Shown in pieces: positions 46,200 to 56,008 of a DNA stretch of 64,000 nucleotides. The stretch is from an uncultured Flavobacteriaceae bacterium (lineage in GTDB: Bacteria > Bacteroidota > Bacteroidia > Flavobacteriales > Flavobacteriaceae), in the NCBI GenBank assembly GCA_947497245.1, contig CANMFO010000001.1, positions 1,488,001 to 1,552,000 on the forward strand, written 5' to 3'. Under the pieces are notes generated by a model that saw nothing but the letters and a program-made list of their open reading frames with translations, was not told where the DNA came from and did no database searches. Positions within the stretch are counted from its first letter, which is position 1; each line of letters starts with the position of its first letter. The position numbers and the translations under genes are program-made.

Positions 46200-47300
46200 A
46201 TGACTCCAAAAATCATATCGCAAGGTATCCTAAGGGCAATTGGTATCATAGCCGGTATTGTGATCACCCTCTATTTTTTGTACAAAATACAGTCCGTATT
46301 GGTTTATCTGGCCATTGCCGCCGTGGTAGCGCTTATCGGTAGGCCGGTGGTGCTGTTTTTGAGGAGGAGGCTCAAGTTCCCGAACACTTTGGCCGTGGTG
46401 ATCACCATGTTGTTCATGGTTGGCATTCTGGTGGGCGTCATCGCCTTATTTGTGCCCCTTATATCGGAACAGGGCAAGAACCTCTCGTTGCTCAACATTG
46501 ATTCGTTGCAGGAGAAATTGAACGCACTGTACGCCGAAATCACGCAATATTTCGGGGCATCCCCAACGGTCGTCAACGAAATGTTACAGCAGTCCGACCT
46601 GGGCACCAGCGTGTTGGAGCATCTTGATATTGGCTTTATCCCGAATTTCTTGAATTCGTTTTTGGGCGTACTCAGTTCTGCGAGCATTGGCTTGTTCTCC
46701 ATACTTTTCATCTCTTTTTTCTTCCTAAAAGACAGCAAATTGTTCCAAAACGGACTGTTGATGTTTGTCCCGAACAACAAGGAGCGGGGTACGGTAAAGT
46801 CGATCGATAAGATCAATAACCTCCTCTCCAGGTACTTTGTCGGGCTGCTACTGCAACTGTTCATACTCTTTGTGATCTATACCATTGTGCTGTTGATCGT
46901 CGGAATAGAAAATGCCGTTGTAATTGCCTTTTTATGTTCCCTTTTCAACATCATTCCGTACGTCGGTCCGATCATTGGTGGAACCATTATGGTGGTGCTC
47001 ACGATGACCAGTAATTTGGGCATGGACTTCAGTACGGTGATCTTGCCCAAAACGGGCTATGTCCTGATCGGTTTGATGATTGGACAATTGGTCGATAATT
47101 TCTTTTCGCAGCCCTTTATTTTTTCGAGCAGCGTCAAGTCGCATCCCCTGGAAATCTTTCTTGTGATCATCATCGCCGGACTGCTTTTCGGAGTGGTTGG
47201 AATGATCGTGGCCGTCCCAGGATATACCGCGATAAAGGTGATTTTAAAGGAGTTTTTAGCCGAAAACAAGCTTGTGAAATCCTTGACCCAAAATTTATAG
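46200..47300 (+). CDS. AI-2E family transporter (PerM/YdiK-like)
   Basis: A 366-residue inner membrane protein with about eight hydrophobic segments and the family pattern: IQSVLVYLAIAAVVALIGRP near the start, a soluble loop (residues about 95-150), then FFFLKDSKLFQNGLLMFVPN, ALFNIIPYVGP-like LFNIIPYVGPIIGG and PLEIFLVIIIAGLLFG with MIVAVPGYTAIKVI. Members are proton- or sodium-coupled exporters of varied small molecules, and an AI-2 role is not implied. Seven bases separate its stop from the next gene. Confidence 0.9.
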   Translation: MTPKIISQGILRAIGIIAGIVITLYFLYKIQSVLVYLAIAAVVALIGRPVVLFLRRRLKFPNTLAVVITMLFMVGILVGVIALFVPLISEQGKNLSLLNIDSLQEKLNALYAEITQYFGASPTVVNEMLQQSDLGTSVLEHLDIGFIPNFLNSFLGVLSSASIGLFSILFISFFFLKDSKLFQNGLLMFVPNNKERGTVKSIDKINNLLSRYFVGLLLQLFILFVIYTIVLLIVGIENAVVIAFLCSLFNIIPYVGPIIGGTIMVVLTMTSNLGMDFSTVILPKTGYVLIGLMIGQLVDNFFSQPFIFSSSVKSHPLEIFLVIIIAGLLFGVVGMIVAVPGYTAIKVILKEFLAENKLVKSLTQNL

Positions 47301-47307
47301 CAATACT

Positions 47308-48510
47308 TTGAACAAAGATATATTAAAAACTGGTGTACAATCTTTTATAAATAAAAATTGGAATACTGACATCGTGTCAGTTTTGCTTAAAAAACCGTTT
47401 TTTGATGGCATTTCGAACCGTGAAATTGCCGAACAGCTTGAAGCCAAAAAAAAGTGTGAAAAAAAACTGCCCACCTGGTTCGGAACCCCACTGATCTATT
47501 ATCCGAACCGACTAAGTATCGAGCAAACTTCTTCGGAGACCACGGCTCGGTACAAAGCCCAGATTGTGAGCGGAGAATCCCTTGTAGACCTCACGGGTGG
47601 CCTGGGTGTAGACAGCTTCTTTTTCAGTCAAAAAATCGACCGGGTCTTTCATTGTGAAATTGATTCGGAACTCGCCCACATCGCAGCACATAACTTTGGA
47701 ATTTTGAAAGTCGGAAACCTAAAGACCGTCACCGGGGACGGATTCACTTTTTTGGATGGGGCAAACCACCATTTTGATTGGGTCTATCTGGATCCATCCC
47801 GGAGAAATAAGTTGAAGGGAAAGGTGATTCGGTTCGCGGATTGCCTCCCGAACGTCATCCTCCATTTGGATGCGATTTTCAAAAAAGCGGACAAAGTGCT
47901 GATCAAGAGCGCGCCCCTGTTGGACCTAAGCACGGGTATTGGCGAACTCCGATCTGTCAAGGAGGTGCATATTGTTGCCGTGAACAATGAGGTCAAGGAA
48001 CTCCTATGGGTTCTTGAAAAGGGCTTTGAAGGTGAGGTCGAGGTGAAAACCGTCAATTTCAAAAACGGCACACGGGAAAACTTCGATTTCCGACCTTCAG
48101 CGGAGAAAAAGGCCGTCCGTGGCCTGTCCGACCCTTTGGACTTCCTCTACGAGCCCAACGCCGCGATCATGAAATCCGGGGCGTTCCATCTGGTCGGAAA
48201 TCGTTTCCGGCTTCAAAAATTGCACCTGCACACGCACCTATACACCTCCCATCGCGCCTTGGATTTCCCCGGAAGGGTCTTCAAAATTGAAAACATCCTT
48301 CCGTACACCAAAAAATCCATGCGCCAATTGGGCATTTTAAAAGCGAACATAACTGCCCGTAATTTCCCTGAAACAGTGGCCGCTATCCGAAAGAAACACC
48401 GTATCGGGGATGGAAGCGAACGCTATCTGTTCTTCGCAAGGACCAAAAATGAAAAGTTGACGGTGCTAAGCTGTACAAAATGGCAACGAGAGGCCACGAT
48501 CCAGCCCTGA
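47308..48510 (+). CDS. class I SAM-dependent methyltransferase with THUMP-like domain
   Basis: A 400-residue protein common in Bacteroidota. Residues about 90-180 carry the Rossmann methyltransferase core: LVDLTGGLGVDSFFFSQKID, VFHCEIDSELAHIAAHNF and FDWVYLDPSRRNK, the last resembling RNA or N6-adenine methyltransferase NPPY-like motifs. The C-terminal third is the THUMP-like domain, ending YLFFARTKNEKLTVLSC. An RNA target is plausible. The start is TTG at 47308 (NKDILKTGVQSF), eight bases after the transporter stop. The gene ends at a strong terminator. Confidence 0.88.
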   Translation: MNKDILKTGVQSFINKNWNTDIVSVLLKKPFFDGISNREIAEQLEAKKKCEKKLPTWFGTPLIYYPNRLSIEQTSSETTARYKAQIVSGESLVDLTGGLGVDSFFFSQKIDRVFHCEIDSELAHIAAHNFGILKVGNLKTVTGDGFTFLDGANHHFDWVYLDPSRRNKLKGKVIRFADCLPNVILHLDAIFKKADKVLIKSAPLLDLSTGIGELRSVKEVHIVAVNNEVKELLWVLEKGFEGEVEVKTVNFKNGTRENFDFRPSAEKKAVRGLSDPLDFLYEPNAAIMKSGAFHLVGNRFRLQKLHLHTHLYTSHRALDFPGRVFKIENILPYTKKSMRQLGILKANITARNFPETVAAIRKKHRIGDGSERYLFFARTKNEKLTVLSCTKWQREATIQP

Positions 48511-48528
48511 ACCCAAGGTGTTTTTGGG

Positions 48529-48566
48529 AGGTCGGAAAACCGGATTTTCCGACCTTCGCTTTTTTT
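48529..48566 (+). terminator. intrinsic terminator after the THUMP-like gene
   Basis: An 11-base perfect stem (48529-48539 with 48545-48555), 5-base loop CCGGA, followed by TCGC and a run of seven T residues at 48560-48566. Confidence 0.85.
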
Positions 48567-48995
48567 ACATTGAACCGCACTCCTGGGAGGCGAAACACTC
48601 TTTAAAAAACTTCACTTTTTTTTTAACAAAAAAAACCTTGAACCCCCTATCTAAAACGTTGTAGTCCAATTCTTCAAAAGCTTTTTTTACCGCGTTTTTT
48701 GGGTAACAATTTTCATTTGAGTTGTTATTTAAGAATTATTTCAAATTCTCAAAAAAAATCCCACAAAACCTTTATATCATCCATTGCACCAAGGGTTTAC
48801 GGTATGAATTCGCAATTTATTTGCATTTTCATTGACTTTGTTAATGACAAAATATTGGTTCAGATGTGTTTCTGTTTCACATAATTTTGCTATTATTACG
48901 GCTTAATTTGGTTTTCCTTAACACTTTATACGGTATGCGTAGGTGTTTTGGTGCCATTAATCATGATTAATTTAAACTAACAAACAACAAGGATT
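48567..48995 (+). promoter_or_regulatory. AT-rich upstream region and candidate promoter of susC
   Basis: About 430 AT-rich bases without a credible gene. TAATTTTG at 48882-48889 fully matches the -7 consensus; the nearest TTG (48855-48857) is 24 bases upstream, slightly long. A start there would leave a leader of about 100 bases before the susC ATG. The palindrome TTAATCATGATTAA (48958-48971), just before the ATG, could bind a regulator or mask the start. No sigma-70 TTGACA/TATAAT pair is seen. A regulator gene (hybrid two-component or anti-sigma) for the SusCD pair is not in the window. Confidence 0.5.
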
Positions 48996-51900
48996 ATGAA
49001 TCAAAAACGTGATTACAATTCGTTAAGGCCCAAAGGAAAGTTTTCTTCCTTATCGTTTGGGTTTTTGTCGATGATGATTTGCTTGGGAACACAACTCGCC
49101 CTGGCAAGTCCAGAAACTAACTTCAAATCGGTTGAAACGGACAATATGGTCCAGTCAACTATTACGGGTACGGTTACCGATGCCGATGGTACACCATTGC
49201 CCGGCGCCAATGTATTGGTAAAAGGTACGACCAACGGTACCCAAACCGATTTTGACGGTAACTACTCGCTAAATGCAGATAGCGATGCTGTTTTGGTCTT
49301 CAGCTATTTGGGTTTCCAAACTTTGGAAATCGCTGTGGGCGGCAATTCTACGGTAAATGCCACCTTGCAGGAAGATGCCTCCGCTCTGGATGAAGTAGTG
49401 GTAACGGGTTACCAAACGGAGACCAAGAGGGAGACCACTGCTGCGGTATCCATCGTAAAGGCAGAGGAATTGGCGGCCATACCCTCTGGTAACGTTGAAC
49501 AGCAACTGGCCGGTAGGGTTGCCGGTGTAACCGTTGTCACAAACGGTCAACCAGGTACCACTTCCCAGATCCGTGTACGTGGTTTCGGAGCCTTCGGGGG
49601 TAACGAACCGCTATACGTTGTAGATGGGGTGCCGATCAACAACATTAACTTCCTGAGTCCGGATGATATCGAGACCACTACGGTACTTAAAGATGCCGCT
49701 GCTGCTTCGATCTATGGGGCAAGGGCCGCGAACGGGGTAATCGTTTATACCACCAAACAAGGAAAACGTGGGAAACGAAAAACCGAGATCTCATTGAATA
49801 TTCAAAGTGGTATTACCGATCCCAATGTGGGTGGTTCTCCAGAAATGTTGAACCCACAGGATATGGCGACATGGACGCACCGCGCCTATGAAAACAACGC
49901 CGCCGCCACGGGTACCGCGGTACAATATACCCACCCGCAATACGGTTCGAGCGCAACACCTAGATTCCCTGACTATCTGCATGCCGATGGACAAAATGGG
50001 GTGTTCGAAAGCGATATCAATCTCGCACAGATTCAGGCCAACTATGCGGCCGATCCGGAAAACGTCTTCCTGATCCGTCCCAACCTGCAGGGCACCAATT
50101 GGTACAAGGAAATTACAAGGGTTGCCCCGATCAGTAGGGTGAGCCTAGGTTTTAACGGGGGTACCGACGACGGGCGCTACTATTTGGGTATCGCTGCACA
50201 ATCGCAGGCAGGTATCCTGTTGAAGAATGATTTTGAGCGCTATACCCTGCGTTTCAATTCAGAATGGGACATCACGCCTTGGTTGGCGTTCGGTGAAAAT
50301 ATCCAGATGACCTATCGATCTGTTGTTGGCCAACAAGGTGGCAATGGAGGTCAAGGGGTATCCGATGATGAATCCGAGGTACTTTCCGCTTATCGAATGC
50401 CGACCATTATTCCGGTCCGTGATGAATTCGGAAGTTATGCAAGTACCAAGGCCTCAGGGTTCAACAACCCGCGTAACCCGGTGAGAAGGTTGGAATTGAA
50501 CAACGGCTCCGATGTGGCGTTTCAATTCGAGACCTTTGGTAACTTTTATGCTGAATTGAAGCCTATCGATGGGGTAACGATCCGTACAAGTGCTGGTGGG
50601 CAATATTTTAACTTTACCTCCCAGAATTACGGCTTTCGCTATCTTGGGGATTCCGAACCAGAGGCCAGTAACTCTTTTAATGAATTTTGGCAATATGGTT
50701 TTCAATGGATCTACACCAATACCATTAACTTTGACAAGCAATACGGTAAGCACCGTATCAAGGCGCTGGCCGGTATAGAGGCCATCAACGGGGCGAGTAC
50801 CCCTAGAACGGCGCCCAAGGGACGAAACATCAGTGGATCGGGTATCAATCCGTTCTCCACCGACTTGGACTTCATCACCTCTTCGACCGTTCAAAGCCCT
50901 AACCTCCAAGGAGGTATCAACAAAGGGGTGAACTTCAGTTCCCTTTTCGGAAAACTGGATTACAACTTCGATGAACGCTACTATATAACCGGTGTGGTAA
51001 GACGCGATGGCTCCTCAGTTTTTGGTGCCAACAACCGATATGGGGTGTTCCCGGCGGTTTCCGGTGCATGGCGTGTGATCGGGGAACCGTTCATGGAGAA
51101 CCAAGATTTCATTTCCGACCTTAAAATTCGTGGAGGATGGGGTGAAATGGGTAACTCGAACAACGTACGCCCAACCAACCAGTTCTCACTCTTCGCGTCC
51201 AACCCTGCCAGAACGCTTTATCCAATAGGCGGTCAAAATAGCGGTGCGGACGAAGGGTTTGCAGCCAGTACGATCGGAAATCCCGATGCACGATGGGAAA
51301 CCAGTACCACTTTGAACATTGGATTCGATGCTTCCTTCCTGAACGATAAGTTGGAGATCCAATTCGATTGGTGGAAAAAAGATACAGAAGATCTGCTCTT
51401 TGAGGTTCCATTGCCAGGGGTTACGGGTAACTTTGCCCAAGCACCAGCGGTCAACGTGGGAACAATGCTCAATAAAGGGGTCGATTTCCAAATCATAGGA
51501 CGGGGGAACTTCACAGAAGATCTTTCGTTCCAGGTGACCATGAACAACTCTTTCCTTAAGAACGAAGTGGTTGAATTTGCCCCCGGCATCGACTTTTTGG
51601 ACGGTATTGGATATCGCGGTAATTTCCCAACAAGAAACCAATTGGGAAGACCACTGTCCTCTTTCTTTGGATACCAGGTTCTTGGCTATTTCAACAGCCA
51701 GGCAGAAGTGGATAGCTCACCTGCCCAGGACGGTAAGGGTCTTGGTCGGTTCAGATATGCCGATGTCAACGGAGATGGAGCAATCACTCCAGATGACAGG
51801 ACTTGGCTAGGTTCTCCCGTAGCGGACTACACAGGTGGTGCCGTTATTGAGCTGAACTACAAGCAATTGAAGATGGAAATGTTCTGGAACTGGTCCTTCG

Positions 51901-52328
51901 GCAATGAAATATACAACCACTCCAAGTGGTTCCGTGATTTCTTTGGCACCTTTGAAGGCTCTGCAAAAGGAGTTGCTGCCTTTAATTCATGGACGCCAGA
52001 GTTGGGCAACAATGCTGGCGCACCCATTTGGGAAAGTGCCACGAACATAAGTACCAGTGGCGCATCGAACTCATGGTATGTCGAAGATGGTTCCTATGCC
52101 AGGCTACAGCGTTTGGCTTTGTTGTACTCATTTGATGACAAAATCAAGGATGCACTGGGCTTGAGCAAGTTTGAAATCGGTGTTTCTGCGAACAACCTTT
52201 GGACTATAACAGACTATAGCGGCCTAGATCCAGTGATCGGTGGTGATGCCGATACCCGCTTCGGGGTGGATGTTGGTAACTACCCTGCTACACCACAATA
52301 TGTACTAACGCTAAATCTGACCCTCTAA
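48996..52328 (+). CDS. SusC/RagA-type TonB-dependent outer membrane transporter
   Basis: A 1110-residue outer membrane channel that imports glycans or peptides with its SusD lid. An export signal (SSLSFGFLSMMICLGTQLALA) precedes a CarboxypepD_reg-like domain (TITGTVTDADGTPLPGANVL, about residues 55-130), the TonB box/linker DEVVVTGYQTETKRE, a plug domain with GRVAGVTVVTNGQPGTTSQI, RVRGFGAFGGNEPLYVVDG and ASIYGARAANGVIVYTTKQG, then a barrel ending YPATPQYVLTLNLTL. The next gene encodes SusD, 65 bases on. The substrate is unknown: no glycosidase is adjacent, and the nearest degradative enzymes are a sulfatase and an esterase-like protein further right. Confidence 0.96.
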   Translation: MNQKRDYNSLRPKGKFSSLSFGFLSMMICLGTQLALASPETNFKSVETDNMVQSTITGTVTDADGTPLPGANVLVKGTTNGTQTDFDGNYSLNADSDAVLVFSYLGFQTLEIAVGGNSTVNATLQEDASALDEVVVTGYQTETKRETTAAVSIVKAEELAAIPSGNVEQQLAGRVAGVTVVTNGQPGTTSQIRVRGFGAFGGNEPLYVVDGVPINNINFLSPDDIETTTVLKDAAAASIYGARAANGVIVYTTKQGKRGKRKTEISLNIQSGITDPNVGGSPEMLNPQDMATWTHRAYENNAAATGTAVQYTHPQYGSSATPRFPDYLHADGQNGVFESDINLAQIQANYAADPENVFLIRPNLQGTNWYKEITRVAPISRVSLGFNGGTDDGRYYLGIAAQSQAGILLKNDFERYTLRFNSEWDITPWLAFGENIQMTYRSVVGQQGGNGGQGVSDDESEVLSAYRMPTIIPVRDEFGSYASTKASGFNNPRNPVRRLELNNGSDVAFQFETFGNFYAELKPIDGVTIRTSAGGQYFNFTSQNYGFRYLGDSEPEASNSFNEFWQYGFQWIYTNTINFDKQYGKHRIKALAGIEAINGASTPRTAPKGRNISGSGINPFSTDLDFITSSTVQSPNLQGGINKGVNFSSLFGKLDYNFDERYYITGVVRRDGSSVFGANNRYGVFPAVSGAWRVIGEPFMENQDFISDLKIRGGWGEMGNSNNVRPTNQFSLFASNPARTLYPIGGQNSGADEGFAASTIGNPDARWETSTTLNIGFDASFLNDKLEIQFDWWKKDTEDLLFEVPLPGVTGNFAQAPAVNVGTMLNKGVDFQIIGRGNFTEDLSFQVTMNNSFLKNEVVEFAPGIDFLDGIGYRGNFPTRNQLGRPLSSFFGYQVLGYFNSQAEVDSSPAQDGKGLGRFRYADVNGDGAITPDDRTWLGSPVADYTGGAVIELNYKQLKMEMFWNWSFGNEIYNHSKWFRDFFGTFEGSAKGVAAFNSWTPELGNNAGAPIWESATNISTSGASNSWYVEDGSYARLQRLALLYSFDDKIKDALGLSKFEIGVSANNLWTITDYSGLDPVIGGDADTRFGVDVGNYPATPQYVLTLNLTL

Positions 52329-52393
52329 TGTGCCGTGATACTATTGTGATATTTAATCCAAAAAAAAACAATATATTTAAAGAAAAATAAACT

Positions 52394-54151
52394 ATGAAAA
52401 CAATGAACAAGTTTAAAAAGCTACCCGTATTCATTGCGGCCGTCTTGATGATGGGGGTTTCCTGTAGCGATGAATTTTTAGAAGTGGCGCCTGCCGGCTC
52501 ATTGGCCGGACCTCTTTTGGAGAACCAATCAGGGGTAGATGGACTTTTGATCGGTACCTATTCTGCCCTGAACGGGGTGTTTGGCAACCGTTTTGAGGGA
52601 CCCAACCACTGGGTTACCGGCTCTATCCTTGGAGGTGAAGCCAACAAAGGGACCGATGCAGGGGATTATTCCTCGATCAATCCGATACAGCGTTATGCGA
52701 TAGATCCAACCAATGGGGATATCAACAACCTTTGGAATGGTCGTTTTGAGGGAATTTCCAGGGCAAACGGTGTTTTAAGGACCTTGGCATCTGCGGGTGA
52801 CCAAATTCTACCTGGCGATGCCGCTAGAATAGCGGGAGAGGCCCGGTTATTGCGCGGACATTTTTATTTCGATCTGAAAAAACATTTTAACAGTGTGCCT
52901 TTGATCGATGAAACGGTAGATCCTGCCGACGTGCCAACGGTTCCCAATACTCCAGATCTATGGGGACAGATTGAGGCCGATTTCCAGTTTGCCTATGACA
53001 ACGTACCTGCCGATAACGGGCCAGGTCGTGTCAACAAATGGGCTGCTGCCGCTTACATGGGAAAAGCCAAGTTGTTCCAAGGCAAGTTTGCCGAGGCCAA
53101 GACATGGTTCGACGATGTGATAGCCAATGGGGTGACTTCCAACGGTCTTAAATATGCTTTGTTGGACGACTACGCCCAGATTTACAATGCAGAGAACGAC
53201 AACCATGCGGAAGCTGTTATGGACGTTGAATCTGCCAATAACTCCGGTAGTACCCAAAACGCCAACTATTTCGATGATTTGAACTATCCCTACAACACTG
53301 GGGCCGATGGACCTGGAAACTGTTGTGGTTTCTTCCAGCCAAGTATAGAGCTCGGAAATTCGTTCAGGACAGGTGCGGATGGACTGCCCTTGTTGGATGG
53401 TTCCTACAATGATCCCGCCAATGCCGTGGCGAATAACTTCAAACACGTTATTGTTGATGGGCAGGATGAAGGTACCTTTGTTGAGGATACCGGTAACCTC
53501 GATCCAAGGATCGATCATTCCATAGGAAGAATTGGTATCCAATATTTAGATTGGATAGAGCACCCGGGATCACCATGGATCAGAAGTTTCCCTTATGCGG
53601 GACCCTATTCTCCAAAAAAGTACATTTACTATAAATCGCAGGAGAATTCCTTTACCGATGGTAGTTCATGGACACGTGGTTATGCATTGATGAACTATAC
53701 CATTATCCGGTATGCCGATGTGCTTTTGATGGCCGCGGAAGCTGAGATAGAAGCTGGTACCTTGGACAAGGCAATGGAATATGTCAATATGGTAAGGGCA
53801 CGTGCCGCCAGGGCTGAGCATTGGGTAAAAAATGCCACCACCGGTCTGGACGAGGCCAATTACAATATTTCGGAATACACCGCTTTCCCTGACAAAGCGT
53901 TCGCGACAGCCGCGGTGCGTTTTGAAAGGAAGTTGGAGCTTTCCGGAGAAGGACATCGTTTCTTTGACTTGGTCCGATGGGGCGTTGCAGCCGATGAATT
54001 GAACGCCTATTTGGCGTATGAGTCGCAATTCTTGGTGACCAAATTCGGAGGGGCCAGTTTTACCGCCGGTAAAAATGAGTATTTGCCCATTCCACAAACA
54101 CAAATTGATATTCAAGGTTCGGATGTCTTGACACAGAACCCAGGATATTAA
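52394..54151 (+). CDS. SusD/RagB-type nutrient-binding lipoprotein
   Basis: A 585-residue surface lipoprotein that closes the SusC channel and binds substrate. Lipobox LMMGVSCSDE, typical N-terminal SusD-like region (FLEVAPAGSLAGPLLENQSG, LLIGTYSALNG), the middle RIAGEARLLRGHFYFDLKKH tetratricopeptide-like helices with GKAKLFQGKFAEAKTWFDDV, and the RagB end FERKLELSGEGHRFFDLVRW with YLPIPQTQIDIQ. An ATG follows susC by 65 bases. The ending VLTQNPGY is the usual SusD C-terminus. A strong terminator stands 28 bases after the stop. Confidence 0.95.
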   Translation: MKTMNKFKKLPVFIAAVLMMGVSCSDEFLEVAPAGSLAGPLLENQSGVDGLLIGTYSALNGVFGNRFEGPNHWVTGSILGGEANKGTDAGDYSSINPIQRYAIDPTNGDINNLWNGRFEGISRANGVLRTLASAGDQILPGDAARIAGEARLLRGHFYFDLKKHFNSVPLIDETVDPADVPTVPNTPDLWGQIEADFQFAYDNVPADNGPGRVNKWAAAAYMGKAKLFQGKFAEAKTWFDDVIANGVTSNGLKYALLDDYAQIYNAENDNHAEAVMDVESANNSGSTQNANYFDDLNYPYNTGADGPGNCCGFFQPSIELGNSFRTGADGLPLLDGSYNDPANAVANNFKHVIVDGQDEGTFVEDTGNLDPRIDHSIGRIGIQYLDWIEHPGSPWIRSFPYAGPYSPKKYIYYKSQENSFTDGSSWTRGYALMNYTIIRYADVLLMAAEAEIEAGTLDKAMEYVNMVRARAARAEHWVKNATTGLDEANYNISEYTAFPDKAFATAAVRFERKLELSGEGHRFFDLVRWGVAADELNAYLAYESQFLVTKFGGASFTAGKNEYLPIPQTQIDIQGSDVLTQNPGY

Positions 54152-54178
54152 GTAGTAGTTACTACATAGTATAATCTA

Positions 54179-54203
54179 AAAGCCGCCCAATGGGCGGCTT
54201 TTT
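54179..54203 (+). terminator. intrinsic terminator of the susCD pair
   Basis: AAAGCCGCCC (54179-54188) and GGGCGGCTTT (54192-54201) form a 10-base stem with an AAT loop, followed by T residues and GTTTTC. It separates susCD from the peptide cassette. Confidence 0.9.
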
Positions 54204-54301
54204 GTTTTCGCTGCCTTGACCTTCGGTATACGGCCTACCCGAACGAACGGATGCAGCCGTTGCATTGGGTTGCCAATAAAAAGTTAAAACGATTTGTGTT
54301 G

Positions 54302-54309
54302 TAATTTTG
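54302..54309 (+). promoter_or_regulatory. candidate -7 box of the C39-VKOR/peptide cassette
   Basis: TAATTTTG fully matches TAnnTTTG, 44 bases before the TTG start at 54354. TTGG/TTG elements upstream are further than the usual spacing, so the -33 is uncertain. Confidence 0.4.
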
Positions 54310-54353
54310 TAGGGATTTTATTACTAACTTGATAGGAATTAATTCCTATAGTT

Positions 54354-55979
54354 TTGAGAGATAATTTCTATAAAACACTTCATGTGTTCCTCAAATTATT
54401 GCGTTCGAAAGTTACGGTGACCGGCGCGGACGCCTTTCTCATGAACCATCCGAATGAAGGTTCCATGTTGGCCTACACCGACGCATTGAATCACTTCAAA
54501 ATAAAAAATGCGGCGATCAAAATCACGATCGATGATCTAAAGGATTTGCCTACTCCGCTCATTACCCTTCTGAATACGGATGGCGGTACGTTCACCATTA
54601 TCAAGGCTGTAGAAGAAAAACACATTGTCCTACTGGATCAACATAAGGGCTGGGTTAAAAAAAAACTGGACAAATTTGGAGAGAACTGGTCGGAAGTGGT
54701 CCTGTTTGCCGAAACGGATAAAGATTCCGGAGAAAAAGACTATCGGGCCAAACGAAGAGCCGAAATACTTGGAAACTTAAGAGCGCCGATGGCCATTTGC
54801 CTGGCTACCGTCTTGATCGTCAGTCCAATTTTTTATGTCCCGGTCCAGGATACCCTGGTCTACGGGCTGGTTTCCTTAAAACTGATCGGGATGCTGTTCA
54901 CCAGCTTGCTTTTCATCCACAGTATTGGTGGTACCAACGGACTTACCCGAAAACTTTGCGCAGCCGGTCCAAAAATGGGCTGTCAAAGCATTCTGGATGG
55001 CCCGGCGGCCAAAATAACGCCTTGGTTTTCTTGGGCAGATGCCGGTCTTATCTATTTTTTTGGAACTTTTTTTAGCCTGTTCCTTTTCCTTGGCTCCAAT
55101 GGATTGGAAAACTTTCTCGGTTTCCAACTTGTACTTAGCGCAATCACGATCGTATTCACTTTCTATTCGATATACCATCAAGGCATACGGGCAAAGATAT
55201 GGTGCACGCTTTGCCTCTCCGTAATTTTCGTTTTCATTTTGGAAGCCGTTCTGGTCATCCAAAGTTTGCCACTCGGCAAATTGCCCTACGATATTGACTC
55301 CCTTCCCAATCTGTTTTTAGGTTTTAGCGCGCCCATAACATTTTTGTTGTTGTTCAAGAACACCAGCATACAGGCCGGAGAGAGCAGGGCCATAAAAAAG
55401 GAACTGACCCGATTGAAGGCCCATCCCAAGATATTTGGGTGCCTGCTTGCCGAGCAGCCAAAAATGCCCCCATTGGCCCAAGACATACCTTGTTTGCTAC
55501 TCGGGAACAAGGCCGCTGAACACACCATTACTCTCGTGAGCAATCCATTGTGCAGCCCATGCGCCCATGTACACAAGAAAATCACAAAGCTGTTAAAGGA
55601 CAATGGGGACGTCAATTGCAAGCTTGTTTTTCTTTCCAACACAGATCACAACGATTCCGGTCGACGCTTTGTTCGGAAAATTTTTGGCATACCCCAAAAA
55701 CTGCAGGCCGAAGCATTGGACCAATGGTTCGAACGGAACGATCAAAATTTTGAAAAGTGGAATCGTCCATACAAAGGGTATCCCGAACCAAAAAACGCAA
55801 AAAGATTCCAAGAGGCGCACCGCAATTGGGCGAATGCCGCACAGATAAAAAAAACACCGACCCTCTTCCTAAACGGCAGGATGTTACCTGAAATAATAAA
55901 GGCGGAAGACCTGTCGACCGTATTGGGCTTTATCAATTCTCCAATACTAGATCACGGATTTGCAAATCATCCATTATAA
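54354..55979 (+). CDS. fusion: degenerate C39-like domain, VKOR membrane domain, thioredoxin domain
   Basis: A 541-residue three-part protein. Residues 1-125 resemble a C39 (bacteriocin-leader) peptidase domain (HPNEGSMLAYTDALNHFKI, LPTPLITLLNTDGGTFTII, ENWSEVVLF), but the catalytic Cys motif is absent, so it may only bind leaders. Residues about 140-340 are a vitamin K epoxide reductase domain with five or so helices and all four reactive cysteines: Cys202 and Cys210 in the loop, and Cys284/Cys287 (WCTLC). Residues about 385-530 are a thioredoxin/DsbA-like domain with Cys400/Cys403 (PLCSPCAHVH). This wiring passes electrons from substrate thiols to quinone, making disulfides. Start is TTG; an in-frame stop at 54333 rules out a longer form. 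Twenty-nine bases downstream lies the Cys-rich peptide gene. Confidence 0.88.
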   Translation: MRDNFYKTLHVFLKLLRSKVTVTGADAFLMNHPNEGSMLAYTDALNHFKIKNAAIKITIDDLKDLPTPLITLLNTDGGTFTIIKAVEEKHIVLLDQHKGWVKKKLDKFGENWSEVVLFAETDKDSGEKDYRAKRRAEILGNLRAPMAICLATVLIVSPIFYVPVQDTLVYGLVSLKLIGMLFTSLLFIHSIGGTNGLTRKLCAAGPKMGCQSILDGPAAKITPWFSWADAGLIYFFGTFFSLFLFLGSNGLENFLGFQLVLSAITIVFTFYSIYHQGIRAKIWCTLCLSVIFVFILEAVLVIQSLPLGKLPYDIDSLPNLFLGFSAPITFLLLFKNTSIQAGESRAIKKELTRLKAHPKIFGCLLAEQPKMPPLAQDIPCLLLGNKAAEHTITLVSNPLCSPCAHVHKKITKLLKDNGDVNCKLVFLSNTDHNDSGRRFVRKIFGIPQKLQAEALDQWFERNDQNFEKWNRPYKGYPEPKNAKRFQEAHRNWANAAQIKKTPTLFLNGRMLPEIIKAEDLSTVLGFINSPILDHGFANHPL

Positions 55980-56008
55980 ACTAGTATTAATCTTTAAATT
56001 TTACAAAA

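Noticed and set aside
46200-47300. AI-2 quorum-sensing exporter role
   Set aside because: The family name does not prove AI-2 transport, and no luxS is nearby.
48699-48884. 61-codon plus-strand frame upstream of susC
   Set aside because: Runs through the AT-rich promoter region with the -7 box at its end; no motif.
54354-54740. Active C39 leader peptidase in the VKOR fusion
   Set aside because: The nucleophile Cys is missing, so cleavage by this domain is unlikely even though the fold seems related.
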